Shown here piece by piece: positions 13,458 through 21,104 of a DNA stretch of 21,104 bases. The notes below the pieces were generated by a model, which did not search any database, had not been told where the DNA came from, and was given only the letters and a program-made list of their open reading frames with translations. How positions within the stretch are numbered: the first letter of the stretch is position 1; every line of letters begins with the position of its first letter. This DNA is from Lachnospiraceae bacterium UBA3866 (GTDB lineage: Bacteria; Bacillota; Clostridia; Lachnospirales; Lachnospiraceae): contig DGGU01000041.1 of assembly GCA_002392345.1 (NCBI GenBank), forward strand, positions 1-21,104, written 5' to 3'. A program made the position numbers and the translations under genes.

Positions 13458-15887
13458 ATGAAAGCTTCAGATAAATTTTTAAAATATTATGTAAAAGATC
13501 TTAATGTATCAGGGAAAGAATTTGCTGAGAAGATCACTATGACTGGAACCAAGGTCGAGACTTATGAGAACTTAAGTAGAAACCTTGATAAGATTATAGT
13601 TGTAAAATTGACAAAGATTGAAAAACACCCAAATGCAGATAAGCTTCTTGTATGTACTTGTGATACTGGTAATGGAGATATACAGATTGTGACAGGAGCA
13701 CCTAATGTATATGAAGGAATGCTTTGCCCTGCAGTTCTTGATGGTGGTAAAGTTGCAGCTTCTGCTCATGATAACCTAGAACATCCAGATGGGATTGTTA
13801 TAAAGAAAGGAGAGTTACGTGGTGTTGAGTCGTGCGGAATGCTCTGCTCAATCTCTGAACTTGGTAGGCCAACCGATCTCTATGGCAATGTTGATGGAAT
13901 TTTTGACATGAGTGACATAAAATGTAAGCCTGGTGATGATGCTATCAAAGTTTTAAATCTAGATGATACACTTTATGACTTCGAGATCACATCTAACCGT
14001 ATAGATTGTTATAGTGTAATAGGTATCGCTAAGGAAGTTGCAGCTACATTTGATAAGACATTTACTTATCCTAAGACTACATTTAAAGCATCATTTAGTG
14101 AGCCAAAATACATAGATGTAGAAGTTAAAGACCTTGATCTTTGCCCTATGTTTGCTACAAGATTTGTTAGAAGTATAAAGATCGAAGATTCTCCTGAGTG
14201 GCTTAAAGACTGCCTTCGAGCTCTTGGCATAAGGCCGATCAATAATATAGTTGACATAACTAACTTTGTCATGATGGAATACGGACAGCCTATGCATGCT
14301 TATGACTATGACACTATAAGAGATAAGAAGATAGTAGTTAAGAGGGCGAATGACGGAGATAAGTTTATAACTCTTGATGGACAAGAGAGGATACTTGATA
14401 AGGAGATACTTACAATTTGTGATGGCAAGGGCGCTATAGGTCTTGGTGGTATCATGGGTGGCGAGAACACAATGATTACAGATTCTTGTAAAACACTTTT
14501 GCTTGAGGCAGCCAATTTTAATGGTACTAATATAAGACTTAGTTCAAAGAGACTTGGCCTTAGAACAGAGGCATCCAATCTTTTTGAAAAAGGACTTGAT
14601 CCTAATAATGCAATTAATGCCATCAATCGTGCATGTGCTCTCATAGAAGATTTAAAATGTGGAGAGATATGCGAAGATTTTATATATGTATATCCTGATG
14701 AGAAGAAAAATGTAAATAAGGATATAGAAGTATCAGTTTCTAAAATTAATAACTTACTTGGAACTAATATTGATTCTGATACTATGAAAAAAATCCTTGA
14801 TAAGATAGATTTAAAAACAACTGTAAGCGGTGATACATTAAAGATCAATGTACCAACGATTAGAAAAGATATTAATACATTTGCTGATATAGCAGAAGAG
14901 GTTATGAGGTTTTATGGATATGATAAGGCAGGAGAAACTTTGCCTAATCTTGAGATAACACCGGTAACAAGAACTAAATCAGAAATCATAGAAGGGGCGG
15001 CCACATTAATTGCTCGTTATAATGGCTTTGATGAGGCTATGAATTATTCTTTTGAATCAGCAAAAATATATGATATGCTTAATTTGCCACAAGATGCAAA
15101 AGAGAGAAATTATATAAAGATACTTAATCCGCTTGGTGAAGATTTTGAAATAATGAGAACAGAACTTATCAACGGTATGCTAAAATCATTATCTACCAAT
15201 CATAATAGAGGATTAAAAGAAGCAAGACTTTATGAACTTGCCAATATATATCTGCCACTTGATGAAAAGATAGAAGTGCTTCCTGATGAAAGGAAGACCT
15301 TGATGATGGGAGGATATGGCAAGAATCTCGATTTCTATGTGTTCAAAGGATATGCTGAAGAGATTCTTGAAGCATCACATGTGAAGGGCAATATAAAATT
15401 CGTTAAGAATGAAAATATTTCATTTATGCATCCAGGAAGGACTGCCGACATATATGTTGACGACCTTTATCTTGGATTTGTGGGTGAGGCGAATGAGATA
15501 GTTCTTAAGAATTATGAGATAAGCACTAAGACCTATGTATTGCAACTTGACATAAGGAATATTATAGAAAAATCAGACCTTATGTTTAAGTACCGTGAGT
15601 TAAGTAAGTTCCCAAGATCAGAAAGGGATCTCTCAATGATAGTACCTAAAGATCTGACTGTGGATAAGATAGAAGAGGTACTGAGAATCCGTGGTGGTAA
15701 ATTGCTTGAAAGCATAGAACTTTTTGACATCTATGAAGGGGCACAGGTTGGCGATGGCAATAAATCCATCGCATATAATCTTACATTTAGTGCTGATGAC
15801 CACAGTCTTACAAGCGATGAAGTAGATAAAGTCATAGATAAGATTATAAATGGGTTAAAAGATCTTAATATTGAACTTAGAAAGTAA
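13458..15887 (+). CDS. pheT: Phenylalanyl-tRNA synthetase beta subunit
   Basis: 809-residue beta subunit, full length for the family. Domains in order: tRNA-binding OB fold (about 40-150, with KIEKHPNADKLLVC), B3/B4 editing domain (about 210-385, with RPINNIVDITNFVMMEYGQPMHA-type segment), B5 domain (about 410-475), catalytic-like core (about 490-690), and a C-terminal FDX-ACB anticodon-binding domain (about 715-805, with KYRELSKFPRSERDLSMIV). The editing domain removes mischarged Tyr. It starts 8 bases after pheS with no Shine-Dalgarno sequence, so it is probably coupled. A new promoter for rpsU follows. Confidence 0.96.
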   Translation: MKASDKFLKYYVKDLNVSGKEFAEKITMTGTKVETYENLSRNLDKIIVVKLTKIEKHPNADKLLVCTCDTGNGDIQIVTGAPNVYEGMLCPAVLDGGKVAASAHDNLEHPDGIVIKKGELRGVESCGMLCSISELGRPTDLYGNVDGIFDMSDIKCKPGDDAIKVLNLDDTLYDFEITSNRIDCYSVIGIAKEVAATFDKTFTYPKTTFKASFSEPKYIDVEVKDLDLCPMFATRFVRSIKIEDSPEWLKDCLRALGIRPINNIVDITNFVMMEYGQPMHAYDYDTIRDKKIVVKRANDGDKFITLDGQERILDKEILTICDGKGAIGLGGIMGGENTMITDSCKTLLLEAANFNGTNIRLSSKRLGLRTEASNLFEKGLDPNNAINAINRACALIEDLKCGEICEDFIYVYPDEKKNVNKDIEVSVSKINNLLGTNIDSDTMKKILDKIDLKTTVSGDTLKINVPTIRKDINTFADIAEEVMRFYGYDKAGETLPNLEITPVTRTKSEIIEGAATLIARYNGFDEAMNYSFESAKIYDMLNLPQDAKERNYIKILNPLGEDFEIMRTELINGMLKSLSTNHNRGLKEARLYELANIYLPLDEKIEVLPDERKTLMMGGYGKNLDFYVFKGYAEEILEASHVKGNIKFVKNENISFMHPGRTADIYVDDLYLGFVGEANEIVLKNYEISTKTYVLQLDIRNIIEKSDLMFKYRELSKFPRSERDLSMIVPKDLTVDKIEEVLRIRGGKLLESIELFDIYEGAQVGDGNKSIAYNLTFSADDHSLTSDEVDKVIDKIINGLKDLNIELRK

Positions 15888-15892
15888 TCATA

Positions 15893-15921
15893 TTTACAAA
15901 GTAAGTTTTATTTGATATAAT
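15893..15921 (+). promoter_or_regulatory. Promoter for rpsU
   Basis: -35 TTTACA (15893-15898), 17-base spacer, -10 TATAAT (15916-15921) preceded by TGA, an extended -10. It starts right after the pheT stop. Confidence 0.85.
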
Positions 15922-15946
15922 TTATTTAACGAAGGGAGTGAGAATA

Positions 15947-16126
15947 TTGTCAAGCGTTATAGTTAAGGAAAATGAGACTCTAGATAATGCCTTAAGACGT
16001 TTTAAGAGAAATTGTGCTAAGGCAGGCATCCAACAAGAAATTAGAAAGCGCGAGTTTTATGAGAAGCCAAGCGTAAAAAGAAAGAAAAAATCAGAAGCTG
16101 CACGTAAACGTAAGTACAACTTCTAA
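15947..16126 (+). CDS. rpsU: 30S ribosomal protein S21, TTG start
   Basis: 59-residue bS21, a small basic protein near the 3' end of 16S rRNA that helps mRNA pairing at initiation. Typical features: SSVIVKENETLDNALRRFKR and EFYEKPSVKRKKKSEAARKRK. The frame opens at GTG 15938, but TTG 15947 gives the family N-terminus (M-S-S-V) and has GGAG 8 bases upstream, whereas GTG 15938 would lie inside that ribosome site. It has its own promoter and a terminator directly after, so it is a single-gene unit. Confidence 0.95.
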   Translation: MSSVIVKENETLDNALRRFKRNCAKAGIQQEIRKREFYEKPSVKRKKKSEAARKRKYNF

Positions 16127-16132
16127 ATTTTA

Positions 16133-16164
16133 GCCCTATTCATTTTGGATAGGGCATATTTTTT
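16133..16164 (+). terminator. Intrinsic terminator after rpsU
   Basis: GCCCTAT (16133-16139), 9-base loop, ATAGGGC (16149-16155): a perfect 7-bp stem followed by ATATTTTTT. It lies 7 bases after the rpsU stop. phoH starts 20 bases further on, so some readthrough or an unseen promoter must supply the next operon. Confidence 0.9.
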
Positions 16165-16183
16165 ATGAGATAAATATACTTAT

Positions 16184-17158
16184 ATGGATAATAGAAAGAA
16201 TGTCACTATAGATATAGAAAATGATATTGCATTAAAAATATTTGGTGACTTTGACAAGAATTTAAAGAAAATTGAGAAAAAGTATGATGTATCAATAGTC
16301 ATACGAGATAATAAGATAAAAATATTTGGCGATAATAGGTATGCGGCAAAGTCTTTGATTGAAGTATTAACTGAGAGAGCTAATAAAGGTAATGATATAG
16401 GAGAACAAGAATTAAATTATTGTATGGATATGGTTGATATAGGCGATAAGAAAACTAAAAATGATGTGCTCGGACTTGACGAAGATATAATATCAAGGAC
16501 AGTGCAAGGAAAACCTGTCAAGGCTAAAACTATCGGACAAAAAAAATATGTTGATAGCATAAGAAACAACATGATAACTTTCGGGATAGGACCAGCAGGT
16601 ACAGGAAAGACATACCTTGGTGTATGCATGGCGATAGAAGCATTTAAGAGAGGCGATGTTCAGAGACTTATTCTCACTCGCCCTGCTATAGAGGCGGGAG
16701 AGAAACTTGGATTCTTACCAGGTGATCTTCAAAGTAAGATAGATCCATATCTGAGACCACTTTATGATGCGATATACCAGATTATGGGAGCAGAGAGTTT
16801 TCAGTCTAATCTTGAAAAAGGACTTATCGAAGTAGCACCACTAGCATATATGAGAGGTAGAACACTTGATAATGCATTTATCATCTTAGATGAAGCACAA
16901 AATACTACTATACCACAGATGAAGATGTTCCTTACAAGAATTGGTTTTAATTCTAAAGTTATAGTTACAGGTGATGATACCCAGAAAGATCTTCCAAAGG
17001 ATGTAAAATCTGGTCTTGATAGTGCGGTTAAGGTTCTTAAAAATATAGAAGGCATAGAATTTGTAAGACTATCAAGTAAAGATGTGGTGAGACACCCACT
17101 TGTACAAAAGATAGTAGTTGCTTATGAAAACTTTGATAGAAATCGTAGCAAGAAATAA
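16184..17158 (+). CDS. PhoH family ATPase (YbeZ-like)
   Basis: 324-residue PhoH-family NTPase. An N-terminal KH-like region covers about 1-110. Walker A is GPAGTGKT (136-143) and Walker B is IILDEAQ (233-239). RPAIEAGEKLGFLPGDLQSKIDPYLRP and VTGDDTQKDLP are family hallmarks. Its neighbour ybeY encodes the rRNA endonuclease that often pairs with it, which supports a role in RNA or ribosome quality control. ATG 16184 has no Shine-Dalgarno sequence and no clear promoter is seen between it and the rpsU terminator. Confidence 0.93.
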   Translation: MDNRKNVTIDIENDIALKIFGDFDKNLKKIEKKYDVSIVIRDNKIKIFGDNRYAAKSLIEVLTERANKGNDIGEQELNYCMDMVDIGDKKTKNDVLGLDEDIISRTVQGKPVKAKTIGQKKYVDSIRNNMITFGIGPAGTGKTYLGVCMAIEAFKRGDVQRLILTRPAIEAGEKLGFLPGDLQSKIDPYLRPLYDAIYQIMGAESFQSNLEKGLIEVAPLAYMRGRTLDNAFIILDEAQNTTIPQMKMFLTRIGFNSKVIVTGDDTQKDLPKDVKSGLDSAVKVLKNIEGIEFVRLSSKDVVRHPLVQKIVVAYENFDRNRSKK

Positions 17159-17161
17159 TAT

Positions 17162-17674
17162 ATGATTAAGATAGATTTTAGTTATGATAAAAATTATAGA
17201 TTTGATTTTGATGAGAAAAGACTTGCGAAAAGGATAGCAAAATGCGTCTTTGAGACTGAGAAATTAAAAGAAAACTTTTCTTTTAGTGTGAGCCTAGTTT
17301 CAAAGAATAGAATTAGGTTGATAAATAAGCGGACTCGCAATATAAACAAAATCACGGATGTGTTGTCGTTCCCATATGTGGAAAGAAGCGGGCTCGCAGT
17401 GCACCCCAAGAGCACTTTGTCGCTACGCTCGGGCGCTCACCCTACGGTTGATTACGATACCAATACAATTTTCTTAGGCGATATAGTTATTTGTTATGAT
17501 AAGATAATATCACAAGCAAGATTTTATGGCCACAGCGTAAAGAGAGAGTACAGCTTCCTTTTAACCCATTCTTTGCTTCATTTACTTGGCTATGACCATA
17601 TGAAGAAGAAAGATGAAAAAATGATGTTTGAAAAACAAGAACTGATACTTAGCAATTTAAATATAAATAGATAA
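17162..17674 (+). CDS. ybeY: rRNA maturation endonuclease YbeY with repeat-derived insert
   Basis: 170-residue metal-dependent endoribonuclease for 16S rRNA 3' maturation and 70S quality control. The zinc-binding HxxxHxxxxxH is complete (H136, H140, H146 in THSLLHLLGYDH), and TDVLSFP (65-71) and LGDIVI (105-110) are conserved. Between those two motifs, a full dispersed repeat lies in reverse orientation and encodes about residues 76-95. The motif-to-motif gap is 33 residues, against about 26 in B. subtilis as I recall it. The frame stays open and the catalytic half is intact, so the protein is probably functional with an enlarged surface loop. No Shine-Dalgarno sequence; it starts 3 bases after phoH. 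Confidence 0.93.
   Translation: MIKIDFSYDKNYRFDFDEKRLAKRIAKCVFETEKLKENFSFSVSLVSKNRIRLINKRTRNINKITDVLSFPYVERSGLAVHPKSTLSLRSGAHPTVDYDTNTIFLGDIVICYDKIISQARFYGHSVKREYSFLLTHSLLHLLGYDHMKKKDEKMMFEKQELILSNLNINR
17389..17445 (-). repeat. Dispersed repeat, copy E (long form, inside ybeY)
   Basis: On the minus strand this begins GTAGGGTGAGC (17445 side) and ends GCACTGCGAGCCCG (17389 side), the same ends as the short copies, with about 30 extra bases in the middle. It is 57 bp, exactly 19 codons, and is translated on the + strand within ybeY without a stop. Confidence 0.82.
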
Positions 17675-19338
17675 TGTCAGATAATAGTAGAAAACGTAAT
17701 ACATTTCTTATGCAAGGTAGTATACTTGCCATGGCAGGTATACTTGTTAGAATTATAGGTCTCCTATATCGGATACCTATGATCAATATCATAGGAACTA
17801 AAGGTAATGGTTATTATACCTCAGCCTATAGTGTCTATTCTTTATTTTTGATTCTTTCATCTTATTCTTTCCCAACTGCAATTTCTAAAATTATATCAGA
17901 AAGGCTTGCTGAAGGTAGGCTTCGTGATGTTAGAAATGTTATCAAAGCGGGATTTGTGCTTGCATTTTTTGTTGGCATCATAATGTTCTCTATTATGTAT
18001 TTTGGTGCTGACATTATTAGTATAATACATAGGAAACCATTATTATCATTTAGTTTGAGAGCGCTTGCTCCAACTCTTTTTATAATGGCATTTCTTGGCA
18101 TACTTCGTGGTGTATTTCAAGGAATGGGCAACATGATTCCAACTGCTATATCTCAGATCTTTGAGCAGATTTCCAATGCCATAGCAAGTGTTGCATTTGC
18201 CTACGTCCTTTTTAGAAGAGGAGAGATAGCCAATCTTATATATAATTCAGAAGAGTACTCGTATGCTTTTGGCGCAAGTGGTGGAGCGATCGGTACAGGC
18301 GTTGGCGCTTTCACTGCACTTATAATATTATTTTTCATGTTTAGAAAGCTACATAGAAGATATCGTAAGTTCCTAAAGGGCAATAATGATGTAATGCCAG
18401 AGACAAAAAGCCAGATATACAGTGTACTTTTCGCAACTATGATACCAATAATTCTATCAAGCACTATATATAATATTACGACTGTCCTTGATGATCTTAT
18501 TTTTTCAAATGTACTTACTGTCATGAAATCAGAACTTAACATAGTGATACTTTGGGGGGTATTTGGAAATTATCATTTGCTTTTTAATATACCAGTTGCA
18601 ATATCCAATGCTCTTACATCATCAATCATACCATCAATTTCAAGTTCTGTTGCTGTAAATAATGTCAAAGAAGTTGTACTTAAAACAAAATATTCTGTGA
18701 AATATACATCATTAATTGTCATTCCAGCATTTGTCGGTCTTACTATACTTGCTGAACCAATATGCAAAGCCCTATTTAGAGAAAATGTCGATATGCTTAT
18801 AAGCGTCCTTAGGGCTGGCAGTATAGCAGTAGTATTTTTCTCTCTTTCTACAGTAACCAATGGTATACTTCAAGGCCTTGGTCAATATACGGTGCCTCTT
18901 AAAAATGCTGCTATATCGCTTGTTATACATGTCATTGCCTGCCTGATTTTACTTACAGTATTTAAACTTAATATATATGCTATCGTGTATGGTATGGTTA
19001 TATTTTCAATAAGCCTTTATGTGCTCAACCAGCGGGCAATCAATAATATAGTTAGATATCGTAATTCTAGTTTTCAGCGTCGATATATACTTACATACAT
19101 ACTTATGACATTTAGTGCTGTTGTCATGGGAGTTGCAGTTTACTTCTTAAATAGATTTCTTGCTAGTGCTATCTTTGTAAATGAGACAGGACTTAGTATA
19201 TGGCTAAGGCTTATCATATGTATATTTGTAGCAGTTGTTATATATATGACACTTGTAATTTTCCTTGGCGTCGTAAGAAAGAGAGACGCCGAATATATAC
19301 CATTTATATCAAAGTTTGCGATATTTTTAAGAAAGTAG
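17674..19338 (+). CDS. MurJ/SpoVB-like lipid flippase (MOP superfamily)
   Basis: 554-residue polytopic membrane protein, with hydrophobic segments spread over its length, consistent with about 14 helices. The N-terminal FLMQGSILAMAGILVRIIGLLYRIPM and the following GNGYYTSAYSVYSLFLILSSYSFPTAISKIISE pattern match the polysaccharide/SpoVB (YtgP-type MurJ) branch of MVF/MOP exporters (quoted parts: ILVRIIGLLYRIPM, SFPTAISK). Family roles include flipping lipid II or other undecaprenyl-linked precursors. Substrate cannot be told here, and no sporulation genes are visible in the window. Its ATG overlaps the ybeY stop by one base; no Shine-Dalgarno sequence. Confidence 0.88.
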   Translation: MSDNSRKRNTFLMQGSILAMAGILVRIIGLLYRIPMINIIGTKGNGYYTSAYSVYSLFLILSSYSFPTAISKIISERLAEGRLRDVRNVIKAGFVLAFFVGIIMFSIMYFGADIISIIHRKPLLSFSLRALAPTLFIMAFLGILRGVFQGMGNMIPTAISQIFEQISNAIASVAFAYVLFRRGEIANLIYNSEEYSYAFGASGGAIGTGVGAFTALIILFFMFRKLHRRYRKFLKGNNDVMPETKSQIYSVLFATMIPIILSSTIYNITTVLDDLIFSNVLTVMKSELNIVILWGVFGNYHLLFNIPVAISNALTSSIIPSISSSVAVNNVKEVVLKTKYSVKYTSLIVIPAFVGLTILAEPICKALFRENVDMLISVLRAGSIAVVFFSLSTVTNGILQGLGQYTVPLKNAAISLVIHVIACLILLTVFKLNIYAIVYGMVIFSISLYVLNQRAINNIVRYRNSSFQRRYILTYILMTFSAVVMGVAVYFLNRFLASAIFVNETGLSIWLRLIICIFVAVVIYMTLVIFLGVVRKRDAEYIPFISKFAIFLRK

Positions 19339-19339
19339 T

Positions 19340-20632
19340 ATGAATATAGGTATTATTGGTGGCGGCGCAAGTGGGATGATGCTTGCAAGCCTTATTAAAA
19401 CAAAAGATAAAGTCACGTTGATTGATGCAAATGCAAAACTTGGCAAGAAACTTTTACTTACGGGCAATGGCAAATGTAATTTTACTGCAGATGATTTTAC
19501 AGATCTTCATAATATATATAATAATGATTTTGCGAGAGCGATATATAAAAAATATGATAGAGATAGTTTTTTAAGTTTCATGAAAAGCATTGGTATTGAA
19601 CCAAAGCTCGAGTGGCATAAGGGAAGAGGATATTATTATCCGAATAGTAATAAATCGACAAGTGTATATTATGCATTACTTGATAAAATTAAGGCTAATG
19701 GTGTAAATATAGTTTATAATGCAAAAGTCATCAATATAGAATCAGATAATAATAAAAAAACAAGTGACAATGACAAAAACGCTACAAACTATATAGTTGA
19801 GACTGAGACTGATAGATATGTCTTTGATAAAATTGTTATAGCTACAGGAGGCATGTCTTATAAGAATACAGGTAGTGATGGTAGTGTCTATAAGATTCTT
19901 GAGATGCTTAAGCATAGAGTAGTAAAACCCCTACCAGGACTAGTTGGGTTTGCACATAATGACCATGATTTGAAAGGTTTAAAAGGTGTGAGAGTAGATG
20001 CAAAGGTAATCGCGACTATATATGATAAAGATAGTAAGATTTTAAAAGAGTATATCGAAACTGGTGAAGTGCAGTTTAATGAGAATTATGTTTCAGGTAT
20101 ACCGATGATGGATATGTCAAGGTATATTAATAGATATATAGATGACGGCTATAAAGTAGAGTTAAGATTAAATCTGTATGATAGAGAAGATATATATGAT
20201 TATCTAGTAAAAAGGAGAGAGAATCTCTATTACAAAAAAGCTCAGGACTTCTTATGTGGTCTCTTGCCAGACGAGCTCGCAAATGTTATAATAAAAAGAA
20301 CACAAAATGAGATGCATAATGACACATCTAATCGTAGGGGCGAGCTCTGCGAGCCCGAAGTAGAAAATTTAACTAATGGATTTTTAAAATCATTAGTTAA
20401 ATATATAACTAATTTCAAAATCGGTAACATTTCCCTTGGCAACTTCGACAATGCCCAAGTTACACTTGGAGGAGTAGACATTAATGCAGTTAATGTAGAT
20501 ACACTTGAGTCAAAGATTTATAAAGGCATGTATTTTACAGGAGAGGTTCTTGATATAGATGGTAGATGCGGAGGTTACAATCTGCAACTCGCTTACTCAA
20601 CAGCAGTATTAGTTTCACATAGTTTAATGTAG
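19340..20632 (+). CDS. HI0933-family FAD-dependent oxidoreductase with repeat-derived insert
   Basis: 430-residue flavoprotein of the HI0933-like (BaiN/YtfL-like) family. The N-terminal dinucleotide-binding motif IGIIGGGASGMM is followed by LTGNGKCNFT and WHKGRGYYYP. The mid FAD motif is KIVIATGGMSY, and the C-terminal TGEVLDIDGRCGGYNLQLAY is a family signature. The reaction in this organism is unknown. Two inserts stand out: a low-complexity Asn/Asp/Lys segment near residues 133-148, and the segment RRGELCEPE (about 332-340) encoded by dispersed repeat copy F. The frame stays open. It starts one base after the flippase stop, with no clear ribosome binding site. Confidence 0.9.
   Translation: MNIGIIGGGASGMMLASLIKTKDKVTLIDANAKLGKKLLLTGNGKCNFTADDFTDLHNIYNNDFARAIYKKYDRDSFLSFMKSIGIEPKLEWHKGRGYYYPNSNKSTSVYYALLDKIKANGVNIVYNAKVINIESDNNKKTSDNDKNATNYIVETETDRYVFDKIVIATGGMSYKNTGSDGSVYKILEMLKHRVVKPLPGLVGFAHNDHDLKGLKGVRVDAKVIATIYDKDSKILKEYIETGEVQFNENYVSGIPMMDMSRYINRYIDDGYKVELRLNLYDREDIYDYLVKRRENLYYKKAQDFLCGLLPDELANVIIKRTQNEMHNDTSNRRGELCEPEVENLTNGFLKSLVKYITNFKIGNISLGNFDNAQVTLGGVDINAVNVDTLESKIYKGMYFTGEVLDIDGRCGGYNLQLAYSTAVLVSHSLM
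20334..20357 (+). repeat. Dispersed repeat, copy F (inside the HI0933-family gene)
   Basis: 24 bp, GTAGGGGCGAGC then TCTGCGAGCCCG. One A-to-T change relative to copies B, C and D. It is translated in frame within the flavoprotein. The length is 8 codons, so insertion preserved the frame. Confidence 0.88.
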
Positions 20633-20656
20633 TGGTGCGTACCCGTAGGAGTATAT

Positions 20657-20833
20657 ATGGATAATGGTCTAGTTAAAAAAGTTGATAGACTTAATGAACT
20701 TTATAAAAAGAAAGAACAAGGCAGTCAACTCACTGAGCAGGAGATGACTGAGCAAAGTGTACTTAGAGACGAACTTATCAATTATTTTCAATATGCAATA
20801 AGATCTAGCCTCAATTCTAAGAATAGTGCATAA
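20657..20833 (+). CDS. DUF896 (YnzC) family small protein
   Basis: 58-residue protein of the DUF896/YnzC family, known in Firmicutes as small helical-hairpin cytosolic proteins; one relative is linked to the SOS response. Seen: a first helix VKKVDRLNELYKKKEQG, the turn SQLTEQEMTEQSVLRDELI, and FQYAIRSSLNS, which aligns with the family end FRSSMKN-type motif. ATG 20657 has TAGGAG 5 bases upstream. It lies 24 bases after the flavoprotein gene. The short gap contains a possible degenerate right end of the dispersed repeat. Confidence 0.88.
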   Translation: MDNGLVKKVDRLNELYKKKEQGSQLTEQEMTEQSVLRDELINYFQYAIRSSLNSKNSA

Positions 20834-20869
20834 ATTAAGACTTTAGCTAGATAAACTTTAGATTTTTGC

Positions 20870-20898
20870 TTGACTAAAAATAAACTATAAAGTATAAT
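20870..20898 (+). promoter_or_regulatory. Promoter for the tRNA-Val / initiator tRNA unit
   Basis: -35 TTGACT (20870-20875), 17-base spacer, -10 TATAAT (20893-20898). Transcription would start about 10 bases before the tRNA-Val. Confidence 0.9.
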
Positions 20899-20915
20899 CT
20901 ATTTGCTTAATGATT

Positions 20916-20988
20916 GGGGTGTTAGCTCAGCTGGGAGAGCATCTGCCTTACAAGCAGGGGGTCATAGGTTCGAGCCCTATACGCCCCA
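20916..20988 (+). tRNA. tRNA-Val (anticodon UAC)
   Basis: A full cloverleaf of 73 nucleotides: acceptor GGGGTGT with ACGCCCC (one G-U pair), D-stem GCTC/GAGC, anticodon stem with the loop CTTACAA giving anticodon UAC, and T-arm with GGTTCGAGCC. CCA is not encoded: A73 is followed directly by a T-run. Confidence 0.97.
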
Positions 20989-21023
20989 TTTTTTTGAAAA
21001 TATTACTAATTATGCAAAACAGC

Positions 21024-21044
21024 TTGATTTTATGCAAAAATCAA
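21024..21044 (+). other. AT-rich hairpin between the two tRNAs
   Basis: TTGATTTT (21024-21031), 5-base loop, AAAATCAA (21037-21044), a perfect 8-bp stem. It has no T-run after it, so it is more likely a processing or spacer structure than a terminator. TATGCAAAA also occurs twice in this spacer. Confidence 0.4.
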
Positions 21045-21072
21045 TAGAATTGCTAAATCAACTCAATAATAT

Positions 21073-21104
21073 CGCGGGGTAGAGCAGCTTGGTAGCTCGT
21101 CGGG
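21073..21104 (+). tRNA. Initiator tRNA-Met (partial, 5' part only)
   Basis: Acceptor strand CGCGGGG (C1 is the initiator hallmark), U8, A9, D-stem GAGC/GCTC, and the 5' anticodon strand TCGGG. Its three Gs at 29-31 are the second initiator hallmark. The window ends just before the anticodon loop, so CAU itself is not seen. It is probably co-transcribed with tRNA-Val. Confidence 0.88.

Noticed and set aside
16140..16183. Promoter for phoH between the rpsU terminator and its ATG
   Set aside because: TATACT-like and TTGGAT-like boxes exist but the spacing is 20-24 bases. No acceptable pair was found.
5359..20357. CRISPR array as an explanation of the repeats
   Set aside because: Copies are kilobases apart, in both orientations, without regular spacers and with no cas genes.
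264..20481. Long open frames on the minus strand opposite the assigned genes
   Set aside because: All lie fully within better-supported + strand genes, show no family features and lack ribosome binding sites. They are by-products of AT-rich coding bias.
20633..20650. Possible seventh copy of the dispersed repeat (TGGTGCGTACCCGTA) before the YnzC-family gene
   Set aside because: Only the right end is partly matched, with several differences and no left end. Too weak to list as a copy.

Overview
The window is an AT-rich, densely packed chromosomal stretch from a low-GC Gram-positive bacterium of the Clostridia type. I infer this from the ylxM-rpsP-khpA-rimM-trmD-rplS-lepB-rbgA-rnhB-yraN order, a RecU-type resolvase, an infC-rpmI-rplT operon with an attenuator-like leader, a DUF896 (YnzC) protein, and heavy use of AGA and ATA codons. 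A Family XIII / Mogibacterium-like lineage is a guess; genus cannot be fixed from the sequence. All 24 protein genes are on the + strand. Only the partial tRNA-Pro at the left edge is on the - strand.

Layout. (1) 1-1475: a partial tRNA-Pro with its promoter, then a membrane-anchored protein with a flavinylation motif. (2) 1529-6442: a ribosome and RNA-maturation operon starting with a promoter, a terminator-like hairpin and ylxM, then rpsP, khpA, rimM, trmD, rplS, lepB, rbgA, rnhB and yraN. ffh, which often sits between ylxM and rpsP, is absent. (3) 6452-10939: trpS, recU, an RsmB/NOP-type methyltransferase and an RqcH/NFACT protein. (4) 10969-12258: promoter, structured leader with terminator, infC (probably starting at AUU), rpmI, rplT. 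(5) 12241-12426: a 63-bp tandem repeat that includes the end of rplT, joined to a dispersed repeat, then pheS-pheT. (6) 15893-20833: promoter, rpsU, terminator, phoH-family ATPase, ybeY, a MurJ/SpoVB-like flippase, a HI0933-family flavoprotein and a 58-residue YnzC-family gene. (7) 20870-21104: promoter, tRNA-Val, and a partial initiator tRNA.

Most genes serve ribosome assembly, rRNA/tRNA processing, tRNA charging or translation initiation and rescue. The unexpected feature is a family of short dispersed repeats with a conserved left end (GTAGGGG) and right end (ACTGCGAGCCCG). There are at least six copies: four between genes, replacing the usual ribosome-binding region of rnhB, yraN and pheS or lying just upstream of recU, and two inside reading frames (ybeY and the HI0933-family gene) that stay open. 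One copy also supplies the stop codon of rnhB. This resembles the palindromic elements that invade genes in Rickettsia and is the best candidate for something undescribed. Other points: an arginine where the signal peptidase catalytic lysine should be, Glu-Arg in place of the Asp-Arg pair in RqcH, and a non-canonical AUU start for infC.
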